In this document: positions 7,852-17,146 of the stretch, in pieces | Position numbering within the stretch: position 1 is the stretch's first letter | How the letters are laid out: the number at the start of each line of letters is the position of its first letter | From: CAVQBJ01 sp963710725 | Lineage (GTDB): Bacteria > Actinomycetota > Thermoleophilia > Solirubrobacterales > Solirubrobacteraceae | Reading direction: 5' to 3' | DNA: 64,000 bases | Assembly (NCBI GenBank): GCA_963710725.1 | Contig: CAVQBJ010000001.1 | Location: 806,001-870,000 of the forward strand | The notes under the pieces: model-generated | What the model was told of the DNA's origin: nothing | Database searches by the model: none | The model's input: the letters and a program-made list of their open reading frames with translations, nothing else | Position numbers and translations under genes: made by a program

Positions 7852-8749
7852 CGCTCTCGCTGGCGGCGAGCGGCTCGGCGCGCGGGAGCTTCAGACCGAC
7901 GCGCTCGGTGACGATGTCGAGGTCGGTGCGGTGCTTGACGATCACCGACAGCGTGTCGGTGAACACGTCGGCGTCGATCTCATCGACGCCGAGCAGCAGC
8001 AGCGCCCGCGCCCAGTCGATCGACTCCGCGATCGAGGGCGGCTTCTTGAGATCGAGCTCGCGCACCATCCCGACGATCTCGACGAGCCGGCGGGCGACCG
8101 CCTCGTCGAGCTCGGGCGCGTGCAGCCGGACGATCTCGAGCTCGTGCTCGAGCGCGGGGTAGTCGAGCCACAGGTACAGACAGCGGCGCTTGAGCGCCTC
8201 GGTGAGCTCGCGCGAGTTGTTCGAGGTGAGCAGGACCACCGGGTGCGTGCGGGAGTCGACGCGTCCGAGCTCGGGGATCGAGATCTGGAAGTCGGACAGG
8301 ACCTCGAGCAGCATCGCCTCGAACTCCTGGTCGGTCTTGTCGATCTCGTCGATCAGCAGCACCACCGGGGTCTCGGAGGCGATCGCCGTCATCAGCGGCC
8401 GCGGCAGGAGGAACTCCTCGCCGAAGATGTCGTCCTGCACGCGGTCCCAACCGGTACCGTCGGCCTCGGCCTGGATGCGCAGCAGCTGCTTGCGGTAGTT
8501 CCACTCGTACAGCGCCTTCGCCTCGTCGAGCCCCTCGTAGCACTGCAGGCGCACGAGCTCGCGCCCGAGATAGGCCGCCAGCGCCTTGGCGAGCTCGGTC
8601 TTGCCGACGCCGGCCGGGCCCTCGACGAGGACCGGCTTGCCGAGCTTGGTGGCGAGGAAGGCGACCAGGGCCGTCGAGTCGCCCGGCAGGTAGCCGACGC
8701 TCCGCAGTCCCTCGGCGACGTCGATGGCGGAGTCGGGCGGCGCGGGCAT
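7829..8749 (-). CDS. MoxR-family AAA+ ATPase
   Basis: A 306-residue AAA+ ATPase: Walker A GPAGVGKTE (about residues 41-49), Walker B VVLLIDEIDK (about 128-137), sensor-1 region LLTSNNSREL, and sensor-2 region in the helical lid. MoxR proteins remodel or activate client complexes together with a VWA partner, here the next gene. The ATG at 8749 follows a TATCAT box by 11 nt; the same TA appears to serve the divergent small membrane protein gene at 8778. Confidence 0.85.
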   Translation of the reverse strand: MPAPPDSAIDVAEGLRSVGYLPGDSTALVAFLATKLGKPVLVEGPAGVGKTELAKALAAYLGRELVRLQCYEGLDEAKALYEWNYRKQLLRIQAEADGTGWDRVQDDIFGEEFLLPRPLMTAIASETPVVLLIDEIDKTDQEFEAMLLEVLSDFQISIPELGRVDSRTHPVVLLTSNNSRELTEALKRRCLYLWLDYPALEHELEIVRLHAPELDEAVARRLVEIVGMVRELDLKKPPSIAESIDWARALLLLGVDEIDADVFTDTLSVIVKHRTDLDIVTERVGLKLPRAEPLAASESDVRARTA

Positions 8750-8760
8750 ACTGGGCGAGA

Positions 8761-8770
8761 ATGATAGGAC
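8761..8770. promoter_or_regulatory. overlapping divergent -10 boxes (moxR / small membrane protein)
   Basis: Minus-strand TATCAT (8766-8761) lies 11 nt before the moxR ATG. Plus-strand TAGGAC (8765-8770) lies 7 nt before the ATG at 8778. They share the TA at 8765-8766. The plus hexamer lacks the final T of the consensus, so this is the weakest of the four shared boxes. Confidence 0.35.
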
Positions 8771-8777
8771 CCGCTCG

Positions 8778-8978
8778 ATGCTCGGCTCGCTGACGCTCGT
8801 TCTCGGCGCGGACCCCGCCGGAACCCCGTACCTGGTGGGGATCGTCGTCGGGTTCGCCGTCGGCGTCGCCGGACACCTGTTCGCGGCCCGTGTCGTTGTC
8901 GTGCTCGGAATCGCGATCATCCTCATCACGACCACGCTCTTCCTCATCGCGAGCGATCCTACGGCGTCGTCGTACTGA
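8778..8978 (+). CDS. small two-helix membrane protein, unknown
   Basis: A 66-residue protein with two hydrophobic segments (about residues 13-29, YLVGIVVGFAVGVAGHLF, and 33-55, VVVVLGIAIILITTTLFLIA). No SD; the ATG is 7 nt after a TAGGAC box, in keeping with leaderless genes here. Divergent from moxR. No family is recognised. Confidence 0.6.
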   Translation: MLGSLTLVLGADPAGTPYLVGIVVGFAVGVAGHLFAARVVVVLGIAIILITTTLFLIASDPTASSY

Positions 8979-9008
8979 GGGCGATCCGGGGGGTTGCCGT
9001 GCCGCCGG

Positions 9009-9809
9009 TCAGCGCGGACGGCGGGCGACCGGCTTGTCGTCGGCGCCGAAGGGATCCAGGCTCGGCGGGTCGTCGAAGGACAGCTGAGCGGCGTCCTCGC
9101 GGGTGACCGCTCGCCGGCTCGGGGCCCGCGGACGGTCGCTTGGCGGCCTCGGCGGCCGGCGCGGGCGCTCGCCCGCCCCCGGCGTGCGAATCTCGGTGAT
9201 CGGCGCGGCGTCGCGCTCGCTCGCCTCCGCCTGCGCGCGTGACGCGGCGTCGCGGGCCGGGAGCACGAGCGGTGGCTCCGGCCGCGCCGCGAGGCGCATG
9301 CGCCAACCTGCGTAGCCGAGCAGCAGCGCGACGAGCAGGGCGACGAAGATCCCCCAGGTCACGCCCTCCGTCGCGGTGATCACGGCGGTGTGCTGCAGCG
9401 TCGGCTTGGCGAACAGCCGGTAGAAGATGAGCAGCGCCGCCCAGGCGCCGGCGAGCATGATGATCGTGCCGTCGCCGCCCGGTAGGTGGAACTCCCGTCC
9501 CTCGGCCCGCGCGAACACGACGACGATCACGAACACGCTGACGAGGAGCACCGCCGCCTCGACGAACGAGAACGCCCCGAAGGCGCTGAACGTGCTCTGC
9601 GTCGGATGCACGGTGCCCTGCACCTCGACGACGTCGGTCTTCGTGTACCAGGGGAGCAGCATGGTGACGAACAGCCCGAGGGCGGCCGAGGCCGCGAGCC
9701 GCTGCTCGGTGTGCATCGCACGCCAGGCGCCGATCAGCCGGGCCGCCGTGCCCTGGGGCCCGGACGCCCGCGCTCCGCGCCCGGGGTCGTCAGGGACGCG
9801 CGCGCTCAC
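9009..9809 (-). CDS. four-helix membrane protein with charged C-terminal tail, unknown
   Basis: A 266-residue protein with four predicted membrane segments (around residues 38-55, 80-102, 115-132 and 148-168) and a long cytoplasmic tail rich in Arg, Pro and Asp. It follows the EVE gene on the same strand with 42 nt between them and no clear promoter of its own, so it may be co-transcribed. The start is GTG at 9809. No homologous family is recognised; a conserved actinobacterial hypothetical is likely. Confidence 0.65.
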   Translation of the reverse strand: MSARVPDDPGRGARASGPQGTAARLIGAWRAMHTEQRLAASAALGLFVTMLLPWYTKTDVVEVQGTVHPTQSTFSAFGAFSFVEAAVLLVSVFVIVVVFARAEGREFHLPGGDGTIIMLAGAWAALLIFYRLFAKPTLQHTAVITATEGVTWGIFVALLVALLLGYAGWRMRLAARPEPPLVLPARDAASRAQAEASERDAAPITEIRTPGAGERPRRPPRPPSDRPRAPSRRAVTREDAAQLSFDDPPSLDPFGADDKPVARRPR

Positions 9810-9851
9810 GATGCCGTGCTCGTCGCTGGCGACGCCGGCCGGTGCGGATCG

Positions 9852-10319
9852 TCATGCCGCCACGCTCGCCCGCTCGCGCATTCGCCCGAGCAGGACATTC
9901 GCGTCGGCGCTCGAGATCATGCGCAGCTGCCCCTGGAACGCGAGCGTCCAATGCTCGCGAGGCCACTTGCCGATGTGCGCCAGCTCAGCGACGAGCGACT
10001 CGGCCGGCAGCCACTGCTCGTCGTCGAGCACGAGCTCCGGCTCCGTGGGGAGTCGCCACGGGTACGGGTCGGCCTTGCCGGGCTTGCCCGGCCACAGCGG
10101 CGTGCGGTCCTCGAACAGCTCGCCGGCGACGCGGACGCTCGCCGCGAAGCACATGCGCTGCGTGAGGTAGAAGACGATCCGGTCTCCGACCTCCATCTCG
10201 AGCGCCTGGCGGCGGCGACCCTCCTTGCAGCCGATCAGCCGGAAGCCGAGCTCGCTCGTCACGGCGTAATTCGCCGGGGACCCGGTCAGGATCCACGTGC
10301 GGGCGTCGTCCGTGGTCAC
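9852..10319 (-). CDS. EVE (YTH-like) domain protein
   Basis: A 155-residue single-domain protein. EVE signatures are the start TWILTGSPANYAV, the central VGDRIVFYLTQ and the late WPREHWTLAFQGQLRMIS region. EVE domains have a PUA/YTH-like fold that holds modified bases in DNA or RNA, and stand-alone copies are common. The start is GTG, 6 nt after TACAAT, and there is no SD, so leaderless translation is likely. The ligand here is unknown. Confidence 0.82.
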   Translation of the reverse strand: MTTDDARTWILTGSPANYAVTSELGFRLIGCKEGRRRQALEMEVGDRIVFYLTQRMCFAASVRVAGELFEDRTPLWPGKPGKADPYPWRLPTEPELVLDDEQWLPAESLVAELAHIGKWPREHWTLAFQGQLRMISSADANVLLGRMRERASVAA

Positions 10320-10360
10320 CTGTCGATTGTACGCGCGGCATCCCGGGCCGACGCGCCTGC

Positions 10361-10873
10361 TCACCGGATCGGGATGTCCTGCACCTCGGCGGGCTGCTCT
10401 GCGGGCTCGCGCTGCATCCGTTCGACCAGCCAGTCGATCACGGCCCGGGCGAGCAGCAGGATCTGGCGGATGACCTCGTGGAGCTGGTCGCGCAGCTCCG
10501 CCGGGAGCAGCGACTGCAGCGATTCGACGAGCTCGACGAGCGCCCGCAGCTCGCCCCCGAGCTCTCGCGCCGGATCGTTCGCCGCCCATCCGCTCGGCGG
10601 CGTCCGGGGGCCGGGGGGATCGCCTGGGCCCGGTGGCCCCGTGCCCGGGGGTTCACGCGGCGGCGGCGTCGACCCGGGGGGCGGGCCCGAGCTCGGCGGC
10701 GGGCCGCCCGGCGGGCGCCCGCCGGCTCCGGGGGGGCCGGGCTCCCGCCCGCGAGCGGGGCCGCCCCCGCCCGCCGCGGCCGCATCGAGAGCGAGTCGCT
10801 CGGCCGCGGCGTGGGCGTGGCGCACGTGCGCGCGCAGCGCGGCGAGCGGATCCTCGGCCGTCGGCTCAGGCAC
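10361..10873 (-). CDS. Pro/Gly-rich protein coupled to ArsA ATPase gene
   Basis: A 170-residue protein in three parts: a helical acidic/Ala-rich start (1-38), a disordered Pro/Gly stretch (about 40-100) and a C-terminal amphipathic helical region (about 105-155, LRALVELVESLQSLLPAELRDQL...). Its GTG start overlaps the ArsA stop by 8 nt (GTGCCTGA), so it is translationally coupled. The C-terminal helix could be a membrane-surface or partner-binding segment. No family is recognised. Confidence 0.6.
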   Translation of the reverse strand: MPEPTAEDPLAALRAHVRHAHAAAERLALDAAAAGGGGPARGREPGPPGAGGRPPGGPPPSSGPPPGSTPPPREPPGTGPPGPGDPPGPRTPPSGWAANDPARELGGELRALVELVESLQSLLPAELRDQLHEVIRQILLLARAVIDWLVERMQREPAEQPAEVQDIPIR

Positions 10874-12077
10874 GGGCGCCCTGCGCTCTCGGTGCCACAC
10901 GGTCGGGCGTCTCGCTGAAGTGGATGCGCAGGTCGCCGGCGTCGAACTCGGCCCCGTCGGGGCGGTAACGCGCGAGCGCCGGTGGCAGCATGATCGTGCG
11001 CTTGTGATCGTCGACTCGCACGATCAGCTCCGGACCGATCTTCTTGAGGGAGATGTTGCCTTTGTCCGCGAACGGAAGCGAGAGCCGCAGCGTCGCGCTC
11101 CCGTTCGCGTGCACGCTGAGCTCGTGCGCGAGGCTGTGGTGGAGTACGTCCTGCGGTGCGATGTCGCCGTAGAGCTCGGCGCCGAGGCGCTCGAGCATCG
11201 CGCTGCCGACGACCTCCTGGTCGAAGTACGGTGCGCAGAGCACCGGCACCGGCGCGAAGGCGGCGCGCACCTCGGTGAGATGCTCCTGCTGGCGCTCGCG
11301 CCAGCCGTGGAAGTAGCCGTCCACCTCGCTCGGGAAGACGCGGTTGACGACGACGGCGTCGGTCAGGTAGCCGTACAGGTTCAGATACGTGAACGTCCTG
11401 CGGGCCTCGTCGATGACCATCCGGTCGGGATTCATGACGAGGCGGATCGTCACGCGCGAGTGGTCGGCGAGGATCTCGTTCATCGCCACGAGGTTGCTGA
11501 CGAGCCGTTGCACATCGTTGAGCACCTCCTCGCCGGGCAGCGTGACGTCGAGCAGCGCGCGGGCGAAGGGGCGCGCCGCCGCGAGGAGCTGGCCCTGCTG
11601 CGGGATCACCTTCTCGATCCACCACCGCGCGACGTCGGGGAAGGAGAGCAGCCGCAGCGTCTCGCCGGTCGGCGCGCAGTCGACGATGACGACGTCGAAT
11701 TCGTCGGCCTCGTGATGGCGCCGCAGCGCGAGCAGGCTGAAGAGCTCGTCCATGCCCGGCGGCACCGTCAGCTCCTCGGCGGAGATGCGGTCGACGCCGC
11801 GCTGGACGAGCATCTCGCCGAACCAGTCCTGCACGCCGGCCCAGTTGCGCTCGAGCTCGTCCTGGGCGGCGATCTGCTGCCCCCACAGGTTCTCGCTGAT
11901 CGCCGTCGGCTCGCCCGCCAGCTCGACGCCGAGGGCGTCGGAGAGGCTGTGCGCGGGATCGGTCGACATCACGACCGTGCGCAGACCCCTCGCCGCGCAG
12001 CGCAGCGCGCTGGCCGCCGCGACGGAGGTCTTCCCGACGCCGCCCTTGCCGGTGTAGAGAATGGTGCGGGCCGCCAT
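10866..12077 (-). CDS. ArsA/Get3-family ATPase
   Basis: A 403-residue deviant-Walker-A ATPase (GKGGVGKTS, residues 10-18; switch I about 39-46, STDPAHSL; DCAPTGETLRLL switch II). The last 80 residues (LSVHANGSATLRLSLPFADKGNISL...) form the alpha-crystallin/HSP20-like domain found in actinobacterial ArsA homologues. No arsenite Cys triad or arsB/arsR neighbour is seen, so a role in membrane-protein or client targeting is more likely than arsenic export. The ATG lies 8 nt after TAGACT (leaderless). Confidence 0.85.
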   Translation of the reverse strand: MAARTILYTGKGGVGKTSVAAASALRCAARGLRTVVMSTDPAHSLSDALGVELAGEPTAISENLWGQQIAAQDELERNWAGVQDWFGEMLVQRGVDRISAEELTVPPGMDELFSLLALRRHHEADEFDVVIVDCAPTGETLRLLSFPDVARWWIEKVIPQQGQLLAAARPFARALLDVTLPGEEVLNDVQRLVSNLVAMNEILADHSRVTIRLVMNPDRMVIDEARRTFTYLNLYGYLTDAVVVNRVFPSEVDGYFHGWRERQQEHLTEVRAAFAPVPVLCAPYFDQEVVGSAMLERLGAELYGDIAPQDVLHHSLAHELSVHANGSATLRLSLPFADKGNISLKKIGPELIVRVDDHKRTIMLPPALARYRPDGAEFDAGDLRIHFSETPDRVAPRAQGARA

Positions 12078-12132
12078 CGCCCGTCAGTCTACGGTCGCGC
12101 CACCGAGGCGTCGATACGCCGGCGACCGCTCG

Positions 12133-13644
12133 CTAGTGGTGGCCCGTTGCCGGGCGGGCGGGGGCCGTCACCGTCAGCGGCGCGGTGATGCTCGCGTGGT
12201 TGCCGGCGAGGTCGACGGCGCTCAGCGTCACCGTGAACGTCCCGGCGCGCGGCGCGCCCGGCCACGTCAGCGTGTGGCTGCCGTGTGCGAGCAGCAGCGT
12301 CGTCGAATACGGGCTCTGGGCGGGTCCGGTCACCGTGAGGGTGACGGTCGAGATCTTGCTCAGCGTGAACGCGATCGTGGCGGCCTGGCCGGCCTTCGCG
12401 CGGCTCGGTGGCGGCGTGAAGACGAGGACGGGCTTGGTCGTCAGGTCGGCCTGGAAGCGCGCCGCGGTGGTGCAGTAGATCGCATCGGGGTCTCCTGGCG
12501 GTGGCACCTGACTCGAGTGGGCGCGGGTCGCGACCGCCCCACCGCTCGCCGAGGCGCCGCTCGGCGCCGGGCCGGTCGGGCCCGTCGGGCCCGTCGTCCC
12601 GCCCGCGCCCGGGAGCGGGCTCAGCGACTGCGAGGTGCGGGTACACAGGTTCTGCAGGAACGTGATGAGCAGCTCGTGGTAGTTGAGGTTCGACTCACTC
12701 GACTGGTCGTACAGCGACCACGCGCCGGTGTCGTACATCGGCACCTCCACGCGCGCCTCGGCATCGCCGGCCTCGAAGAGCTGCTCGCCGAGCGGGTCGC
12801 CGGTCAGGTGGGTGTAGTCGTACAGGCCGACGAGTGACTGGATGAAGCCGTTGAGGATGCGCTCGTGCGGTGCGTAGCTGTACTCCAGGTAGTGCGCCCC
12901 CGCCGCCGTCGGTACGCGGATGCCGACCGGCGGCGAGGTCTCGAAGATCCCGAGCGCCGCAGCCGCGGCGCTCTTGTACGTCGCCAGGTGGGCGCTCGAC
13001 CACCCGCGGGCGAGCGCCTGGATCGCGGTGCCCTGGGACAGCCCGCTCGTCCACGGGGGCAGTCCGCCGTCGAACTGGAACAGGTACTCCCAGGCGATGC
13101 CGCCGGCCCGTTGCGTAGCGAGCGGGATCACCTCGTTGAGCAGCGCTTCGAGCTTGCTCGTCTGACCGCTCAGCCAGTAGCCGTTCGCCACGCCGAAGGT
13201 GGCCAGCCACTGGATCTCGATCCCCTGTCCGGGGTAGTACTCCCAGACCAGCCCGCTCCCGGGGAAGCTGACCCGTGCGTCCGCGTTCAGGAGCGATCCG
13301 GTGTTCCACCACTGCGTGTTGCGCTGCAGCGTAAGGAACAGCGCCGGCAGACGCGAGGGGATGAACTCCCCCGCGGCCGCCATCGCCTGCACGTTCGCGA
13401 GCACAGCGCCGAGCTCGGTGGCGCGCGTGCCGCTCAGCTTGCCGAGCAGCTGCTTGGCCGCGATGTACTCGCTCAGGTACTGGTGGTGCAACGTCGGGGC
13501 CACGGCACCGCTCGTCTCGAGCGCCGCGAGCGCTGCGGACACGGTCGGGCCGCTGGACGACGCCGTCGCCGGCGTGGCGAGCGACGCCACGCCGGCGCCG
13601 AGGAGCGCCACACCGACGAGCGCCAGCGCGAGCAGGCGGTGCAT
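12133..13644 (-). CDS. secreted D-glucuronyl C5-epimerase-like protein
   Basis: A 503-residue exported protein: signal peptide (about 1-29, hydrophobic core LLALALVGVALLGAGVASLA), a catalytic-type helical toroid with the family signatures WEYLFQFDGGLPPWTSGLSQG (about residues 150-170) and SNLNYHELLITFLQNL near the end of the domain, a linker of Gly-Pro-Thr repeats, and a C-terminal Ig-like beta domain. The family epimerises glucuronic acid in heparan-type or bacterial glycans outside the cell. The ATG is 7 nt after TACCAT, so probably leaderless. The substrate glycan is unknown; the glycan island lies 28 kb away. Confidence 0.75.
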   Translation of the reverse strand: MHRLLALALVGVALLGAGVASLATPATASSSGPTVSAALAALETSGAVAPTLHHQYLSEYIAAKQLLGKLSGTRATELGAVLANVQAMAAAGEFIPSRLPALFLTLQRNTQWWNTGSLLNADARVSFPGSGLVWEYYPGQGIEIQWLATFGVANGYWLSGQTSKLEALLNEVIPLATQRAGGIAWEYLFQFDGGLPPWTSGLSQGTAIQALARGWSSAHLATYKSAAAAALGIFETSPPVGIRVPTAAGAHYLEYSYAPHERILNGFIQSLVGLYDYTHLTGDPLGEQLFEAGDAEARVEVPMYDTGAWSLYDQSSESNLNYHELLITFLQNLCTRTSQSLSPLPGAGGTTGPTGPTGPAPSGASASGGAVATRAHSSQVPPPGDPDAIYCTTAARFQADLTTKPVLVFTPPPSRAKAGQAATIAFTLSKISTVTLTVTGPAQSPYSTTLLLAHGSHTLTWPGAPRAGTFTVTLSAVDLAGNHASITAPLTVTAPARPATGHH

Positions 13645-13651
13645 GGCGACG

Positions 13652-13661
13652 ATGGTACGCT
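13652..13661. promoter_or_regulatory. overlapping divergent -10 boxes (C5-epimerase / lipoprotein)
   Basis: Minus-strand TACCAT (13657-13652) is 7 nt before the epimerase ATG. Plus-strand TACGCT (13656-13661) would start the lipoprotein mRNA near 13668 with a 45-nt leader. The boxes share the TA at 13656-13657. Confidence 0.45.
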
Positions 13662-13712
13662 CGCCGCTGGTGGCGCGGCCTCCCGAGGACTCCGGCCGGC
13701 GCACCCAGATTC

Positions 13713-14822
13713 GTGAACGCACGACACCGGAAAACCAGCGCAGCCCGCGTAGTTGCGCTCCTCGCGGTGGCGGCGGCGCTGGGCTCGTGCGGCGGCTCGG
13801 GCCCGAGCGCCACGACGCTGCTGGGCGACGCTCTGCACCCCGGCCAACGGGTGCGCAGCGGCCGACTCTCGCTGCTGTTCGCGCTCACCGGCAGCGGCGC
13901 GCACGGGCCGGCGCAGCCGCTGTCGCTCAGCGTGACCGGTCCGTTCGCGAGCCGCGGCGACGGCCGTCTGCCGCGCTTCGCGCTCGCCGTGTCGAACTCG
14001 ACGCAGGCGCGGACGGGCCCGGTCGAGGCGATCTCGACGGGAAGTCAGTTCGTCGTGTCGATCTCCGGGGTCGCGTTCGTGGCACCGCCGAGCGCGGTCG
14101 CGGCCCTGCAACGCTCCTACGCGGTTGCGGCGACGCGCTCCCCGGGGACCGGCAGCACGCCCCTGACCTCGCTCGGGATCGACCCCCTGCCCTGGCTCTC
14201 GGACCCGCGCGTGGTCGGTCAGGCCACGCTCGACGGGGTCCAGACGCAGCACATCTCCGCCGGCCTTGACGTGCCGCGTTTCCTCGCCGATATCAACCGT
14301 CTCGCCGGGGCCGGCGGCGAGCTCGCGCTCGCCGGCTCCTCGACCCCGGCGGCGAGCCTGTCGCCGACGCAACTGGCCGCTCTGTCGCGCTCGATCGATC
14401 ACGCCTCGGTCGACGTCTACGTCGGCGCGTCGGACCACCTCCTGCGCCGGCTCGACCTGCGGGCGAGCATCGATCCGGTGCCGGCCGACCAGGCGACGCT
14501 CGGCGGCCTGCGCCACGGCGCGCTCGTCTTCTCGCTCGGCTTCGGTGCGATCAATCGCCCGATCACCGTGGTCGTGCCCGCCCACGCGCTCCCGCTCTCC
14601 ACGCTCGTCGCCGCGCTGCGGCGGCTCGGCGCCGGCGCGGGGGCCGCGACCGCCACCTCGACCGGGCCGAGCACGACCGTGACGACGTCGAGCTCGACGA
14701 GCACCGCCCTGCCGCCGGCGCTCAGCGGAGCGGCGCCGCCGGCCTACCTGCGCTGCTACGCGCAGGCCGGGCAGAACCTCGTGGCCCGGGCGAAGTGCGC
14801 TCCACTGCTGAATGGGGGCTGA
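13713..14822 (+). CDS. lipoprotein, LolA/LppX-like fold suspected
   Basis: A 369-residue exported lipoprotein: positively charged start, hydrophobic core and lipobox LGSC (cysteine at residue 26). The mature part is rich in short beta-strand-like stretches (SGRLSLLFALTGSG, LSVTGPF, DVYVGASDHLLRRLDLRASI) that recall the LppX/LprG/LolA lipoprotein fold of actinobacteria, followed by a Thr/Ser-rich linker and a C-terminal piece with two Cys (RCYAQAGQNLVARAKC). A role in lipid or glycan carriage is inference. The GTG start is the first in frame before the signal peptide. Confidence 0.65.
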   Translation: MNARHRKTSAARVVALLAVAAALGSCGGSGPSATTLLGDALHPGQRVRSGRLSLLFALTGSGAHGPAQPLSLSVTGPFASRGDGRLPRFALAVSNSTQARTGPVEAISTGSQFVVSISGVAFVAPPSAVAALQRSYAVAATRSPGTGSTPLTSLGIDPLPWLSDPRVVGQATLDGVQTQHISAGLDVPRFLADINRLAGAGGELALAGSSTPAASLSPTQLAALSRSIDHASVDVYVGASDHLLRRLDLRASIDPVPADQATLGGLRHGALVFSLGFGAINRPITVVVPAHALPLSTLVAALRRLGAGAGAATATSTGPSTTVTTSSSTSTALPPALSGAAPPAYLRCYAQAGQNLVARAKCAPLLNGG

Positions 14823-14828
14823 CCGCGG

Positions 14829-15146
14829 CTACTCGAGGTCCTCCTCGTCGGGCTCGAGGTCGTCCTCATCGTCGTCCTCGTCGGTCTCCTCGGCCTCGTC
14901 CTCGACATGGTCGCTCCCGTGCGCGACCTGAAACCGCTCCAGCAGCTCGTCGCGCCGATGCTCGTCGATCGGGGTGTCGTCGGAGATGAGCACCCACTCG
15001 GCGTCCTCGGACTCCACGGTGTCGAAGATCTCGTGGTCGACGCCGGCCGAGTCGTCGACGACGATGAGCACCTCCGTCTGCGGGTTGAAGTACGTCCCCG
15101 GCCGGATCGTCAGCTCATCGAGCTCAAAGCGCCTCTGGTTGGCCAT
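14829..15146 (-). CDS. small acidic protein, unknown
   Basis: A 105-residue protein whose last third is almost all Asp and Glu (EDEAEETDEDDDEDD...). The first 70 residues look globular (FELDELTIRPGTYFNPQTEVLIVVDDS). The ATG is 7 nt after TATAAA and has no SD, a textbook case of the leaderless pattern here. The stop lies 6 nt from the stop of the convergent lipoprotein gene. No function can be given. Confidence 0.65.
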   Translation of the reverse strand: MANQRRFELDELTIRPGTYFNPQTEVLIVVDDSAGVDHEIFDTVESEDAEWVLISDDTPIDEHRRDELLERFQVAHGSDHVEDEAEETDEDDDEDDLEPDEEDLE

Positions 15147-15200
15147 GAGCGCCTTTATACCCGACGTCGGTGACGGTCGCCTGGCGTACCGCGACCGCGC

Positions 15201-15662
15201 TCAGAGCGCGTCGAGCTGGCGGCGGACCTCGACCTCGACGTCGAGCGGCGCCTCGCCCCGCCGCTCGCGCCGGGCGTTACGCGCGATGACGAGGTCGCGG
15301 ATCTCGCGGGCGAGCGCGGGGTCGGCGTCGCAGGGGCGACCGGCGATCGCGCCGGCGCCGCCGTCGTGCCCCGTACCGAGCCCGCGCGGCCCGCCCCGGG
15401 TGAGGCGCTCGAGCTCGGCCTCGACGTCGAGCTCGGGGCGGCCCTGGCGTGTGCGGCGGGCGTTACGGGCCGCGAGCATCTGGCGGATGTCGTCGTCGCG
15501 CTCGGACGAGCGGGAGGGCGATTCGCGCTCGTTCTCGTCGAGTGACAGGCCGCCGCGCCCGATCTGGCCGTACAGGTCCGAGCCCGACAGCAGCTGCAGT
15601 CCGCCGGCGATGACGACGGCGGCGACGACGAGGATGGGCAGGAGCTCGACGACGGCGCGCAC
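15201..15662 (-). CDS. membrane-anchored protein with two copies of a basic motif, unknown
   Basis: A 153-residue protein: N-terminal membrane segment (about 6-24, LLPILVVAAVVIAGGLQLL), a linker, then two repeats of about 33 residues of the form IRxLxxARNARRxRxGxxxLDVExExxRxL (about 60-92 and 118-150). The duplication is clear by eye. The start is GTG; both a CACAAT box 10 nt upstream and a GAGGGAG SD-like stretch lie before it. Repeats of this kind resemble short basic tail motifs in other actinobacterial membrane proteins; the role is unknown. Confidence 0.6.
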   Translation of the reverse strand: MRAVVELLPILVVAAVVIAGGLQLLSGSDLYGQIGRGGLSLDENERESPSRSSERDDDIRQMLAARNARRTRQGRPELDVEAELERLTRGGPRGLGTGHDGGAGAIAGRPCDADPALAREIRDLVIARNARRERRGEAPLDVEVEVRRQLDAL

Positions 15663-15824
15663 GGCTCCCTCAATTGTGGCGCATGTGGCAACGCCTGCGA
15701 CGCCGTACGCGCGGCCTGCGTGATCGCCGAGCTCGCCCGTCGTCGTGTGGGCGCTGCTGAGCGCCGGTGGCCGGGCGCGGCCTTGTCGGCGGGGCGTGCC
15801 TCCGCTACGCTTGTTGAACGAGTT

Positions 15825-15840
15825 GACTGACTAGTCAATC
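15825..15840. promoter_or_regulatory. FadR-like TetR-type operator
   Basis: GACTGACTAGTCAATC contains the perfect 10-bp palindrome TGACTAGTCA (15828-15837) with matching GA/TC flanks. It resembles the FadR box of Bacillus subtilis (TGAATGAMTANTCATTCA) and other TetR-family fatty-acid operators. It lies about 80 nt before the acyl-CoA dehydrogenase start, where a repressor of beta-oxidation would be expected. The regulator itself is not in this window. Confidence 0.5.
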
Positions 15841-15919
15841 TGTTCCTGCGCGGCGACCGCGAAGCATGGTGTGCGGCCGGCCTCTTCCCGCGCGCAAGCC
15901 AAACAGGAGACACGGCAAA

Positions 15920-17092
<1,173 letters not shown>

Positions 17093-17099
17093 CGACGCC

Positions 17100-17128
17100 G
17101 GCCCCGCGTGCAGCACGCACGCGGGGCC
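17100..17128. terminator. bidirectional terminator hairpin
   Basis: A perfect 12-bp stem (GGCCCCGCGTGC with its complement) and a 5-nt loop lie between the stop of the acyl-CoA dehydrogenase and the stop of the convergent secreted protein. There is no U-tract. Termination is inferred from position and stability. Confidence 0.6.
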
Positions 17129-17146
17129 GCCGCGCCGGGCGGCGCG

